Positions 8,999-17,993 are shown, counted from the first letter of the stretch. The stretch is 35,851 nucleotides of DNA from Chloroflexota bacterium (GCA_013203045.1 JABMQN010000143.1:1-35851), one strand, 5' to 3'. The notes: generated by a model from the sequence alone, not told the origin. Made by a program: numbers and translations.

Positions 8999-9772
8999 AT
9001 GCCGGACAATTCGGATTCAACTCAATATCTTACACAGAAGCTGTTTGGGAAAAAGGCGCAAGAATATAGCAATAGCAGCCTGTTAGTTAATAAAGGCAAC
9101 CTGGATTTGATACTTGAAATAGCCATGATTTCGCGTACGGATAGGGTACTCGATGTAGCTACTGGTACCGGGTTTTTAGCTGAAGCTATCGCTGACACCG
9201 GCGCTGAAGTGATAGCTACCGACTTTGCACTATCCATGCTGGAAAAAACCCGCGAACTTTTAACGGGTCGAAGTAACACGGTGCTGGCACTTGCTGATGC
9301 CGATAATCAACCCTTTATGGGGAATAGCTTTGATGTTGTTGCCTGTCGGGTGGCTGTTCACCATTTTGCAAATCCTCAAATAGCTTTTCATGAAATAGCG
9401 CGTGTATGCAAACCGGGTGGAAGAGTTGTGATCATGGATGTTGTTTCCGCTGAAGATAAGGAAAAAAGCGAACTTCACAATAAGATGGCAAAGCTTCGGG
9501 ACCCATCAGAGTACAGGCAATGGCGGAGATCGGAGCTGAAAGAAATGCTTAAAACCAGTGGACTAACGATTTCCAATGTAGATCTCTGGCCTCACCAAAT
9601 GGCCTTTGATGAGTGGATTCGATTAGGCGGAGCTGACGATAATACAGCGGTAACGATTCGGGGAATGATGATAGATTCGATGGATGGTGATAAAGCAGAC
9701 TTGAATCCGGAAATCAAGGATGGGGAACTGTATTTTACCTGGAATACAGCTGTCATAGTGGCAAACAAGTGA
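8999..9772 (+). CDS. Class I SAM-dependent methyltransferase (copy 2)
   Basis: A second 257-aa UbiE-type methyltransferase, the tandem paralogue of the gene 28 bp upstream. Motif I is VLDVATGTG at residues 50-58, then VIATDF, ADADNQPFMGNSFDVVACRVAVHHF and GRVVIMDVV. Equal length and collinear motifs indicate tandem duplication. Divergence is well beyond recent-copy level, so the two probably have distinct substrates or form a heteromer. The ABC ATPase gene starts 6 bp downstream. Ubiquinone/menaquinone biosynthesis (UbiE proper) is possible by fold, but no quinone genes are nearby. Confidence 0.88.
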   Translation: MPDNSDSTQYLTQKLFGKKAQEYSNSSLLVNKGNLDLILEIAMISRTDRVLDVATGTGFLAEAIADTGAEVIATDFALSMLEKTRELLTGRSNTVLALADADNQPFMGNSFDVVACRVAVHHFANPQIAFHEIARVCKPGGRVVIMDVVSAEDKEKSELHNKMAKLRDPSEYRQWRRSELKEMLKTSGLTISNVDLWPHQMAFDEWIRLGGADDNTAVTIRGMMIDSMDGDKADLNPEIKDGELYFTWNTAVIVANK

Positions 9773-9778
9773 GGTGTT

Positions 9779-10519
9779 ATGGAAGAAGGATTAGCTGTTG
9801 AAACTCGGGAATTGGTCAAGAAATACGGGAATTTCACAGCCGTTGATCATTTAAATTTGAAGATCGATCGTGGAGTAACGTATGGTTTGCTGGGTCCCAA
9901 CGGTTCTGGCAAGACCACCACTATTAAGGTGCTTTGTGATCTCCTCAAGCCAACCGGTGGAGAGGCATTTTTGCTGGGGAAAAAGGTTGGCGATAACTCC
10001 ATTGCGCCAAGGATCGGTTACATGCCTCAGGAAACCGCCTTGTATCTTGATCTTAGCATTCATGACAATATATGCCTTTTTGGCGAGGTTTACGGTATGA
10101 ACCGGGCGGAAATAGATTCGGCGGAAAAAAATCTATTGGAGTTCGTCGATCTTACGAAATGGCGTAACACACCGGTTTCGAACCTGAGTGGGGGCATGAG
10201 GCATCGAACCTCGCTTGCATGTAGTATGATTCACAATCCGGAACTGCTTTTTATGGATGAACCGACAGTCGGGGTTGATCCCGAGCTGAGAGCGTCGTTT
10301 TGGGAGTATTTTGAAACCTTGGGCAAACGGGGAGCCACGGTAGTGATAACAACGCACTACATGGATGAAGCTCACCGATGTGGCAAGATCGGGATGATGA
10401 GGCAGGGCAAATTGATTACTGAAGGGTCTCCGCAAGACATAATTCAATCTACCGGATGCGGATCACTTGAAGATGCGTTTCTTGAACTAGCCAGAAGAGG
10501 GGGGCATCATGCGGATTAA
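9779..10519 (+). CDS. ABC-2 type transporter ATP-binding subunit
   Basis: A 246-aa nucleotide-binding subunit of an exporter. Walker A GPNGSGKT is at residues 39-46, the Q-loop glutamine at 84, the signature LSGGM at 136-140 and Walker B LLFMDEPT at 156-163. A conserved switch histidine lies in VITTHYMDEAHRC. Its domain is of the multidrug/NodI-DrrA type. GAGGTG just upstream serves as ribosome binding site. The permease gene overlaps its 3' end by 11 bp, so the two subunits are translationally coupled. The transported compound is unknown. Confidence 0.92.
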   Translation: MEEGLAVETRELVKKYGNFTAVDHLNLKIDRGVTYGLLGPNGSGKTTTIKVLCDLLKPTGGEAFLLGKKVGDNSIAPRIGYMPQETALYLDLSIHDNICLFGEVYGMNRAEIDSAEKNLLEFVDLTKWRNTPVSNLSGGMRHRTSLACSMIHNPELLFMDEPTVGVDPELRASFWEYFETLGKRGATVVITTHYMDEAHRCGKIGMMRQGKLITEGSPQDIIQSTGCGSLEDAFLELARRGGHHAD

Positions 10520-11597
10520 ACGAGCCTTGGCTATCACAAAAAGAATTTTTCGCGGATTGAGACACGATCGGCGGACTGTAGCCTTAATTCTATTAGCTCC
10601 AATCTTAGCCATGACTCTGTTTGGAATCGCTTTCAGCGGTGAGGTTGAAGATGTGGATGTGATCGTGGTGGATCACGATAGCGGCGATCTTTCTGAGAGG
10701 ATTATATCAAACCTTGATGATAAAACTCTCAATATCCGTTTCATGGATAGCGAACAGAATGCAGTTAAAAAAGTAGAGGATGGGAACGCCTGGGCGGTTT
10801 TCGTGTTCCCGGAGGACTTTTCGCAAAACATCGCCACAAAGAATGCCGTTATTCATTTGAGGGCTGATAAAAGCAATGTCAACGTAGCCAGTGCTATAGC
10901 TGTCACATTGCGGGAGGCGATGACAGAAACGCTGACGCAGGCCGGAGGCGAAATGCCGATCAGTGTGAGTGAATCCCCGGTCTATGGCGAAAACGCTGAG
11001 TTTATCGATTTCTTCGTACCGGGCATCATGGCCTTTGCCATATTTCTACTGACTACGCTATTAACATTATTGGCCTTTGTCGGTGAGCGGACTAGTGGTA
11101 CATTGGAACGATTGAAAGCTTCCCCCATGCGTGATGGAGAGATTGTGCTGGGATATGTCATTGCCTTTGGCATTATAGGGATGGTACAAGCTTCTTTACT
11201 GCTCATCATTGCCACAGTTGGCTTCAATGTTACTATTGAAGGTAATCCTTTCCTGGCATACATAATCGTTGCTTTATTGGCTTTAGTGAGTGTGAACCTC
11301 GGGATTCTTCTTTCTGCTGCAGCAAAAAGGGAAGCGCAGGCCGTACAATTTTTGCCGATGATAATTCTGCCTACATTTCTGCTGGCTGGAATCTTCTGGC
11401 CGGTAGAGGCAATTCCCAGTTTTCTACGATGGGCATCTTTTGCCATCCCCCCGACTTACGGGGTTGAAGCTATGCGGTCGGTGATGGTTCGTGGATGGGG
11501 ATTGGGTGAGATATGGATGGAATTGGTTATACTGCTGGCATTTGCGCTGGTTTTCATGATTTTGAGTGTCAAGTCTCTGCAACGAGGGAAAGGGTAG
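10509..11597 (+). CDS. ABC-2 type transporter permease
   Basis: A 362-aa membrane subunit with the ABC2_membrane_3 layout. One N-terminal helix (about 24-42) is followed by a large extracytoplasmic domain (about 45-165). Five or so helices fill 168-355. The loop RTSGTLERLKASPM after the second helix is the usual coupling segment. It overlaps the ATPase gene and ends the five-gene operon. Together they would export a small molecule, lipid or drug. After the stop codon lies a decayed gene on the other strand; no clear terminator was seen in the 13-bp gap. Confidence 0.9.
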   Translation: MRIKRALAITKRIFRGLRHDRRTVALILLAPILAMTLFGIAFSGEVEDVDVIVVDHDSGDLSERIISNLDDKTLNIRFMDSEQNAVKKVEDGNAWAVFVFPEDFSQNIATKNAVIHLRADKSNVNVASAIAVTLREAMTETLTQAGGEMPISVSESPVYGENAEFIDFFVPGIMAFAIFLLTTLLTLLAFVGERTSGTLERLKASPMRDGEIVLGYVIAFGIIGMVQASLLLIIATVGFNVTIEGNPFLAYIIVALLALVSVNLGILLSAAAKREAQAVQFLPMIILPTFLLAGIFWPVEAIPSFLRWASFAIPPTYGVEAMRSVMVRGWGLGEIWMELVILLAFALVFMILSVKSLQRGKG

Positions 11598-11610
11598 TGC
11601 AAACCTTGGA

Positions 11611-12459
11611 TTATACTTCTAATTGCATCCCATCATAGGCAAACCGGATGAAAGGGTCGTCCGATTCCAGCGTGAGATAGTCATCATAACTACGGTTCCA
11701 ATATTCTTCCATATGAGTGAAGAGTACTTTATTAACCTCAAGACGGCGGCAAGTTCTAAAGTCTCTTCGAACGTATATAACGTATTCCTTGAGATATGAT
11801 CGGGAGGATATTCGAAATCGTGCTTTAGTCCTTTCTCAAATATACCCGGCTGGATAATCAGCAAGTCAGCGTTTTGAATCTCACTTCCTTCTTCCGGAAA
11901 TGGATTGATATCGCAAGGAGCATAAACCAGCTTTTTGCCGGATTTTTCAAAAGCGTAGATAAATGATACCTGCTAACCTCGATTAACAGGAACGGCCGAG
12001 ATGAGGATGTCACCTATCTTTATTGTTTTCTCAAATCGTCTGAATCTTAACAAAACTACTATCTTGATAGAAATCAATCACAGGTCCATATTGCGACCTG
12101 ATATCTCCAATGCGGTCTTTTAGTTGTTCCGGAAGAAGAAGGCAAATTTGTTTCTCAGGGTAAGCTTCCCAACTGCGGAAATCCAGGGCTATCTGTTCGA
12201 CTACCCGAAAACCTTCAGTATGATCGGGATCTAAATGGGTGAGAATGACGTAGTCGAGTTGGTGAATATCAGAGCGGTTGAGTTGCCCAGCAATCTCAGC
12301 TGGAGTATCAATCAGCAGATTTATATCATGTAAAAAAGCAGAAGGGCCTCCTCTGGAATAGGGGATGCTCTTCTTTCTTGCTTCCACACAGATGTGGCAC
12401 TGGCATAGCGGTTTTGGGATTATCGTACATCCGCCGGAACCGAGAATAGTACATTCCAT
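11611..12459 (-). pseudogene. Decayed metallo-beta-lactamase-fold hydrolase (PhnP-like)
   Basis: The intact 5' part (12459 down to about 12031) encodes MECTILGSGGC, a CxCxxC-like cysteine cluster (CQCHICVEAR) and the metal motif THLDPDH, with Asp where HxHxDH has its second His. Translation stops at 12031-12033, but homologous-looking sequence continues in the +1 frame (FEKTIKIGDILISAVPVNRG). It then meets an in-frame TAG at 11973-11975 and continues through LLIIQPGIFEKGLKHDFEY. A second shift near 11755 restores FTHMEEYWNRSYDDY, and the frame ends in TAA at 11611-11613. Two frameshifts plus one nonsense codon indicate a pseudogene, unless several assembly errors coincide. It starts 3 bp after the asnB stop and so was the second gene of that operon. 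Confidence 0.8.
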
Positions 12460-12462
12460 GAT

Positions 12463-14070
12463 CTAATTTGTTTTGATCTCTGCCTCTTCCCAGTCGTGTT
12501 TCAAGTCTCCATCAACAGTGCCCGAAACCTTCTCACGCTCTTCTTCGAAATCAAATCCGGTCCAGATACCGATGGACTTCAGTACTGAATCCTGGGGATG
12601 ATATTGGCGGAAAATTTTAAAGTAATAGGCGGCCTCTTTGCTATTGATGACAGCATCCGGGTTCTCTGCTACAATTCGCTCATACTCGTCATCGGACATT
12701 TCGCTGTGAGCCAGCTTTTCTCCCAGATCTTCGCAACCGGCCCCTTGAGTGTATTGTACTTTGTATCGCCATAGAATATCATCGGGCAGATAGCCAGTAC
12801 CTTCAAATGCTTTTCTCAATATCCATTTCTCGATCAGTGCTCCGTCATGCTCACGGATCTTGAGTTCTGGTGGAATCCTCATGGCGAGGTCAATCATAGC
12901 CACGTCAAAGAACGGTACGCGCAGTTCGAGGCTGAAATACATGCCCATACGGTCCGCTCTCTGCAGATTAATGTTGTGAACATCGCCAATTAGACGCCTG
13001 GATTCCCAGTTGATTTTCCCCCTCGGGTAGTTCTTCATGTAATGATAACCGGCAAAAATCTCATCAGCCCCTTCGCCGGTCAGTACGACGGTAACGTAAT
13101 CGGCAGCGCATTTGCAGGTGAAATAACATGGCACCGCACATCGAACAAGCGATGGATCATACGTTTCCAGTTTTTTTATCACTTTGGGTAGGGCTTCATA
13201 ATACTCGTCTTCAGTAAAGATGTATTCGTGATGAGCAGACCCGATATGTTTGGCAGCGATGCGCGAAGCTTTCAGGTCGTCACTGTCTTCTCCCGTAGCA
13301 TCCTTCATTCCTACAACAAAAGTATGAAGATTAGGAATCTCGTCTGCAGCAATGGCAGCTACCAGGCTCGAATCCAGGCCGCCGCTACAAAAAGAGCCCA
13401 CATGGACTTGCTTGTCGGCCAGGAGACGTTTTTTCACTGACTTGATGAATCGGCGGCGAATAAGGTCGCAGGCATCGTCTACCTCAGTAAGTATGTGATG
13501 TTGAATAGGGGGTACTTGATAATATTCGACGAATCCTTCTTTCGGTGTATAATAATGCCCTGCTGGGAACTCGTGAACTTCGTCGACGCTTGCCAGACTC
13601 ATAGCCCCAAGCTCGGAGCTGAAGTACATGTTTCCATCTACATAGCCATAATAGAGTGGTTTGATACCGATGGGGTCTCGTGCCAGCATATAGTCATCAC
13701 CATCAAATATGGCAAAAGCGAACATTCCATCGAGGTCATAAACGCATTCGGGACCAATTTCACGATAAAGATGTAGAACGACTTCGGAATCTGATCCGGT
13801 AGTGAAATGGTACTTCGATAGTAGCCTTTCACGGAGATCCTGGTAATTGTAAATTTCTCCATTGCAGATGATTCCGCATTTACCGTCATTAGCCAGGATT
13901 GGCTGATGCCCTTTGAGCACATCTACAATTGAAAGTCGTGTGTGACCGAACACCATGTTATTGAAAACATGAATACCTTGATCATTTGGCCCACGATGAG
14001 GGAGCGCATCCAGCATTCGATTTATTGTTGTTGTATCCTCAATTCCAAAACATCCTGCAATGCCACACAT
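12463..14070 (-). CDS. asnB: Asparagine synthase (glutamine-hydrolysing)
   Basis: A two-domain enzyme that makes asparagine from aspartate, ATP and glutamine. The N-terminal glutaminase has Cys2 as nucleophile (MCGIAGC), RLSI at 45-48, NGE at 70-72 and GSDSE at 92-96. The synthetase domain has the pyrophosphate loop SGGLDSS at 229-235 and the catalytic GEGADE motif. An upstream GTG at 14079 is in frame, but the ATG at 14070 is preferred because it puts Cys at position 2 and is correctly spaced from the strong GGAGGAAGG. The length of 535 aa is normal. It is a separate transcription unit from the mtt operon upstream, which ends in a terminator at 14180-14213. The decayed MBL gene follows. Contrast with its cysteine-less relative at 14251. 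Confidence 0.92.
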   Translation of the reverse strand: MCGIAGCFGIEDTTTINRMLDALPHRGPNDQGIHVFNNMVFGHTRLSIVDVLKGHQPILANDGKCGIICNGEIYNYQDLRERLLSKYHFTTGSDSEVVLHLYREIGPECVYDLDGMFAFAIFDGDDYMLARDPIGIKPLYYGYVDGNMYFSSELGAMSLASVDEVHEFPAGHYYTPKEGFVEYYQVPPIQHHILTEVDDACDLIRRRFIKSVKKRLLADKQVHVGSFCSGGLDSSLVAAIAADEIPNLHTFVVGMKDATGEDSDDLKASRIAAKHIGSAHHEYIFTEDEYYEALPKVIKKLETYDPSLVRCAVPCYFTCKCAADYVTVVLTGEGADEIFAGYHYMKNYPRGKINWESRRLIGDVHNINLQRADRMGMYFSLELRVPFFDVAMIDLAMRIPPELKIREHDGALIEKWILRKAFEGTGYLPDDILWRYKVQYTQGAGCEDLGEKLAHSEMSDDEYERIVAENPDAVINSKEAAYYFKIFRQYHPQDSVLKSIGIWTGFDFEEEREKVSGTVDGDLKHDWEEAEIKTN

Positions 14071-14127
14071 TATAATCACCTTCCTCCGGTTACGAAAGTA
14101 TACAGTAACCGTTTACCGACTGTTTCT

Positions 14128-14133
14128 ATTATA
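14128..14133 (-). promoter_or_regulatory. Possible -10 element of asnB
   Basis: On the minus strand a perfect TATAAT lies at 14133-14128, about 60 nt before the asnB ATG and downstream of the mtt operon terminator. No good -35 hexamer is found at 16-18 bp, so this is tentative. Confidence 0.35.
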
Positions 14134-14179
14134 AGCTATTTACCGTGGGAATTCATGTTTGAAAATTATAGAAGACGAA

Positions 14180-14213
14180 AAAGGACTGAGGTTGCTTTGA
14201 ACCCCAGTCCTTT
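14180..14213 (-). terminator. Intrinsic terminator of the mtt/asnB-like operon
   Basis: Read on the minus strand, AAAGGACTGGGGTT pairs with AACCTCAGTCCTTT, a 14-bp stem with one G-U pair. A run of T follows (CCTTTTTCG). It lies about 40 nt after the stop of the gene at 14251 and separates that operon from asnB. Confidence 0.8.
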
Positions 14214-14250
14214 CCAGGGTTATATAGATATGTCTTGCGTTGAAATTAAT

Positions 14251-15732
14251 CTACTTGAAGGGGTCCCACCTGATAGTCTGTTTTTCATAAGATGGCGGGA
14301 ACATCTGAATGAATTCATCATAGTAATAGATTTCCTTGAAACTTGCCAGCGGTAAGCCATATGGGGTGCTGGGACGTTGTTTGATCTCTTCTGGATCAAC
14401 TACCCTGGCGACCAGCTTATCCATTACGTTTTCAGTACCCACTCCCATGGAGAAACGGAGTTTCTCACGGTTGGCGATTTGTTCAGGCAGCATATCACGG
14501 AACGCTTCCCTCAAGATGAATTTCTCTATCTCCTTTTCTCCGTAGATCTTCCATTCCATGGGTATCTTTTGGCTGAATTTGACCACCTTCGGATCAAGGA
14601 AGGGGGCCTGGTAAACCACGGCATTGGCCATCCATCCCCGGTCCAGCCGCCTGAGAGCACTATTATAAGCAATATCCAGAAGATTCTGGGCCAACTCTTC
14701 ACGTCGCTCTTTAGTGGTGACACTGGGGTGTTTGAGAACCATGCGGTATCCGCCAAAAAGTTCGTCAGCCCCTTCTCCCACGAACATCAAATCGGTGAAT
14801 TCTTTGGCAAGTTTGGAGACGAAATAATTGGCTACCTGCCCGACGATACAATCCTCATCGAAGCTCTCCAGGTACCAGATCATATCAGGGATACAATCTT
14901 CTATTTCCTCATCAGTGATGCTATATATGTGGTGTTCCAACCCGAGGAAATCTGCCATAAGTTTAGCGTATTCCAAATCCGGACCGGGCGAACTCTCTAT
15001 AGTGCCAGTTATGAGTACTAGGTCCGGATTGAATCCTTTGGCAATAGTAGCCACAATAGAACTGTCAATCCCGCCGCTAAGTGCTGATGCCCTTATACCG
15101 GACATTCGCTTTTTAGTTGCTTCGATCATCAGGTCTCGAAGGATGCCAGCGGCAGCTTTAAGGTCATCACCAGGTTCCGGGACTTCGGGATCAAATGGAT
15201 CGAACAGTTTTTCCCCGTCCTTGATAGTGTAGATGGTCTGAGGCGGAATTTCATGGACATCGGTGCGGAGATGATCGCGGAGGGCCTTCATTTCCGTACT
15301 GAAGTAGAGTGTACCGTTCTGTGAGCCATAGAAAAGCGGTCTGGCTCCCACTTGATCACGGGCGAGAATCACTTCATCGCCATCGACGATAGCGCAAACA
15401 TACCCGCCATCCAAATGAGTGAAGCACTGCTTACCATATTTCTGATAGTATTCCTTGAAAAGCTGAACATCGGTTTGGCCATCAGCGCGATCATTGAATA
15501 ATTCTCCATCGAAAACGATATACGGGGATTGAGAAACCGCGGTTGCATCTGTTTTTTCTAGTGTCAGATTGATTTCGATAGCCCCAATGGCCCCATTGCC
15601 TTCAGGCAGAGTACGGACCACCATATTGTCCGGCCCGCGATGTCGCATCAGTTGTAGCATGTTTTCAACTTGCCCTGTGCGTTCCTCCGAGTCGTTTCCC
15701 TTTTTAGATATAATTCCTGCTATTGCTGCCAA
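14251..15732 (-). CDS. Asparagine-synthetase-like ligase lacking the glutaminase cysteine
   Basis: A 493-aa AsnB homologue whose glutaminase site is lost. The start is TTG at 15732, set by AAGGAG 7 nt upstream, giving MAAIAGI where active enzymes have MCGIAGI. The RLSI arginine is replaced (EINL, 53-56), NGE is DGE (75-77), and the region between them is shortened. The synthetase half looks intact: SGGIDSS at 219-225 and GEGADE at 319-324. Such proteins adenylate a carboxylate and use free ammonia or another amine, as in beta-lactam synthetases or lasso-peptide cyclases. It is the last gene of the corrinoid methyltransferase operon, 36 bp after the corrinoid protein gene, so a role on a methylated amine or amide substrate is conceivable. 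It could also be an ammonia-dependent asparagine synthetase. Confidence 0.88.
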   Translation of the reverse strand: MAAIAGIISKKGNDSEERTGQVENMLQLMRHRGPDNMVVRTLPEGNGAIGAIEINLTLEKTDATAVSQSPYIVFDGELFNDRADGQTDVQLFKEYYQKYGKQCFTHLDGGYVCAIVDGDEVILARDQVGARPLFYGSQNGTLYFSTEMKALRDHLRTDVHEIPPQTIYTIKDGEKLFDPFDPEVPEPGDDLKAAAGILRDLMIEATKKRMSGIRASALSGGIDSSIVATIAKGFNPDLVLITGTIESSPGPDLEYAKLMADFLGLEHHIYSITDEEIEDCIPDMIWYLESFDEDCIVGQVANYFVSKLAKEFTDLMFVGEGADELFGGYRMVLKHPSVTTKERREELAQNLLDIAYNSALRRLDRGWMANAVVYQAPFLDPKVVKFSQKIPMEWKIYGEKEIEKFILREAFRDMLPEQIANREKLRFSMGVGTENVMDKLVARVVDPEEIKQRPSTPYGLPLASFKEIYYYDEFIQMFPPSYEKQTIRWDPFK

Positions 15733-15768
15733 TGTTGCACTCCTTCTCCTAAGTATTGTTCTATTTGA

Positions 15769-16449
15769 CTAGGCCGCTTGCAAAGCATCCAACTTCTTAA
15801 CGGCATCGAAACCATCCAGGCAATAGAAATCAGCTCCGATCTCTTTAGCATATTCCTCGGATACTGCTGCACCACCCACGAGAACCTTGACGCTATCCCT
15901 GATACCGGCGCTCTTTAAGGCTTCAATCACATCTCCCATAACGACCATCGTGGTAGTTAGTAAGGCAGAAAGACCAAGATAATCAGGTTTTTCGTTCTTG
16001 ACATATTCCACTATTTTTTCGGTGGGAATATCGATGCCTAAATCATATACGTCGTAGCCTGCTCCTTTAAGAAGAATAGCGACGATGTTCTTTCCAATAT
16101 CGTGAATATCCCCCTTAACTGTCACTATAGCGAATTTCCCTTTGCCAGCTACCCCGGACTTTTCGAGATGGGGTTTGAGGAGATCCATGGCTGCACCAAC
16201 CGCATCGGCGGAGGCTAGCATATCGGGGATGTAGTATTCCTTGGTGGAAAACTTCTCTCCGACGACTTCCATACCAGAAGTAAGACCATCCATAATGATT
16301 TGGTTCGCTGGGATGTTTGCATCAAGAGCCTGCTGCGTGAGTTCTATTACACCCGGCCCTGTAAGGTCCTCTTCAATTCCCTCGTCATCTTCGGTTTTTC
16401 TTCCCTGGATGACGTTTTCTTTCAGTTTAGAAATAATGTCTTCGCTCAT
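15769..16449 (-). CDS. Corrinoid (cobalamin-binding) methyl carrier protein, MttC-like
   Basis: A 226-aa corrinoid protein that carries a methyl group on cobalt between a substrate methyltransferase and an acceptor methyltransferase. The N-terminal helical cap domain spans about 30-95. The cobalamin-binding Rossmann domain has the lower-ligand motif DIHDIG at 114-119, with His116 as cobalt ligand. LSALLTTTM and VLVGGAAV follow. An insertion rich in Glu and Asp (about 18-30) lengthens the N-terminus slightly. It sits 11 bp after the second mttB homologue and so is its likely partner. No acceptor methyltransferase (MtrH/MtvA- or MtbA-like) is in the window. Confidence 0.93.
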   Translation of the reverse strand: MSEDIISKLKENVIQGRKTEDDEGIEEDLTGPGVIELTQQALDANIPANQIIMDGLTSGMEVVGEKFSTKEYYIPDMLASADAVGAAMDLLKPHLEKSGVAGKGKFAIVTVKGDIHDIGKNIVAILLKGAGYDVYDLGIDIPTEKIVEYVKNEKPDYLGLSALLTTTMVVMGDVIEALKSAGIRDSVKVLVGGAAVSEEYAKEIGADFYCLDGFDAVKKLDALQAA

Positions 16450-16460
16450 CTATAATCTCC

Positions 16461-17993
16461 CTATTGATAAATATTTAACCGGGGCAGTAACCCGGGTATC
16501 TCTTTGAATATTGTGGAGGTGGTTGCTTCATCGATGTGGTCTACGGGTTTTTCGAGAAGCGCTTGAGTTTTTTCACAGGCCAGTTTGAACACGTTATCGC
16601 CTTCACCGTCTCCGTCGAAGGGATAGGCTTCGGAAAGTTGCCCACTACGCATTACCTTACGGATATAGCTGATGAATATCTTCTGGGGTGTACCAGATAC
16701 TGTTCGGATTTGCTTTAGCACATCAGCGAGTTCCTCTTCATCAATTATTGGTTGCCTGAGGAAGAACTTGATCATTTTGAAATGAGCATCGTCCAGAACT
16801 GCTTGAGGCAGGCAGAAAACGGAATTGCAATCGAGCAGACCGTAGGTGCAGTGGAGATACTGGGGCCCGCTAAGGGTTACCAGTATATCGGAGAAAAGGC
16901 GCTCAATTGATGATTGCTGTCCCGGTATTTTCGGATCGCATACGCCGGAAGTGGAATAGTTTGGAATCTTATAGTATCGCGCGAGTTGAACACAGTCGAT
17001 ATTGTACTGGCTGGTTTCCACACAGCCGTAGGAATCGTTAAGCGTATCCATACGGGCTCTCACCGGTACGCTGCCGTAAAGCACAGGTGTTCCGGGATTG
17101 ACCAGTTGACCGAGAGTAATTCCGGCCAAAACCTCAGAGTTGATCTGGGCGATGATACCGGCCTCTTTGATGGGAGCGGTACTGCCGGCTTGCGGTGCGG
17201 AGGAAACTACCACGGGAAGGCCACGCTTGCATATCTCGATGAACGTATCGGTGGTATCTTCCACGAATTGCAACGGGCTCTTCACCAGGCAAGTGATGAA
17301 GGATATGATCGGGTTTTCTTTGAGTTGATCTTTACCCCCGGTGATGATCTCTGCCATGTTAACCACGTTATCGAGTTGGTCGAGGCTGGTGAGTCCGGCC
17401 ATAACATGTTTGGTGATGTTATTGAGCGAAGCAAAATACTTGTTGACATCCTTGTTTTCTTCAGTAATGTCTTTGTCCTGAATATTGACGGTCCTGATGT
17501 AACCATCCAACGTATCGAGGTGCTCACACACATGTGCTGATTGGCAAAGGTCGGCTACCGTTCCGCGTCGGGGGATGAACTCAGGGACTTGGATTTCCTT
17601 GCTGGAATCAGCTTTCTTTACATACGTCGGGAAATCGACATCTAACCAGATATTGGTCTCGGAGCCAGTGATGTAATAGACTCTCGACTCTTCCCCGTTC
17701 ATGATAAGCGCGTTTTCAGGATTCCTGGCACCAAGTTTGATCGTCTTCGGTGCGCTGTCAAGCGCTTTGAGTACCATCTGCTCAGGAATCTTTATGAGCC
17801 ATGCAGGATGATTGTAGTCGGGAAGTGTGGTAACTTCGGCTCCATTTTCCTGAAAGATATCAGCGGCATCTTTGTTAAAACAGATAAGGCCTGGGTCCAT
17901 CAGAATTTCCATGGAAGCCTGATGGATTCGCTCCACCTGTTCCTGAGTCATTCTTAGCAATGGTCGTTCGATTAATAGTCCTTCTCTGGCCAA
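16461..17993 (-). CDS. Non-pyrrolysine MttB-family methyltransferase (second copy)
   Basis: A 510-aa TIM-barrel methyltransferase of the trimethylamine methyltransferase (MttB) family. It transfers a methyl group from a substrate, usually a quaternary or tertiary amine, to a corrinoid protein. It is read without any internal amber codon, so like glycine-betaine enzyme MtgB it lacks pyrrolysine. Family blocks include RVYYITGSETN, VSSAPQAGSTAPIKEAG, VNPGTPVLYGSVPVRARM and NYSTSGVCDPKIPGQQSS. A longer frame opens at TTG 18017. The TTG at 17993 is preferred because AAGGAG lies exactly 7 nt upstream and the start then clears the upstream stop. The tandem MttB homologue precedes it and the corrinoid protein follows. 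The substrate is unknown. Confidence 0.9.
   Translation of the reverse strand: MAREGLLIERPLLRMTQEQVERIHQASMEILMDPGLICFNKDAADIFQENGAEVTTLPDYNHPAWLIKIPEQMVLKALDSAPKTIKLGARNPENALIMNGEESRVYYITGSETNIWLDVDFPTYVKKADSSKEIQVPEFIPRRGTVADLCQSAHVCEHLDTLDGYIRTVNIQDKDITEENKDVNKYFASLNNITKHVMAGLTSLDQLDNVVNMAEIITGGKDQLKENPIISFITCLVKSPLQFVEDTTDTFIEICKRGLPVVVSSAPQAGSTAPIKEAGIIAQINSEVLAGITLGQLVNPGTPVLYGSVPVRARMDTLNDSYGCVETSQYNIDCVQLARYYKIPNYSTSGVCDPKIPGQQSSIERLFSDILVTLSGPQYLHCTYGLLDCNSVFCLPQAVLDDAHFKMIKFFLRQPIIDEEELADVLKQIRTVSGTPQKIFISYIRKVMRSGQLSEAYPFDGDGEGDNVFKLACEKTQALLEKPVDHIDEATTSTIFKEIPGLLPRLNIYQ

Noticed and set aside
11973-11975. In-frame TAG in the MBL gene as a pyrrolysine codon, given MttB genes nearby
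   Set aside because: The same gene also has two frameshifts, TAG ends most genes of the adjacent operon, and neither MttB homologue contains an internal TAG.
14377-15021. 214-aa ORF on the plus strand within the AsnB-like gene
   Set aside because: It is the antisense shadow of a well-supported gene with conserved motifs; no ribosome binding site or recognisable domain.
16914-17540. 208-aa ORF on the plus strand within an mttB gene
   Set aside because: Antisense shadow of the MttB coding frame; no recognisable family.
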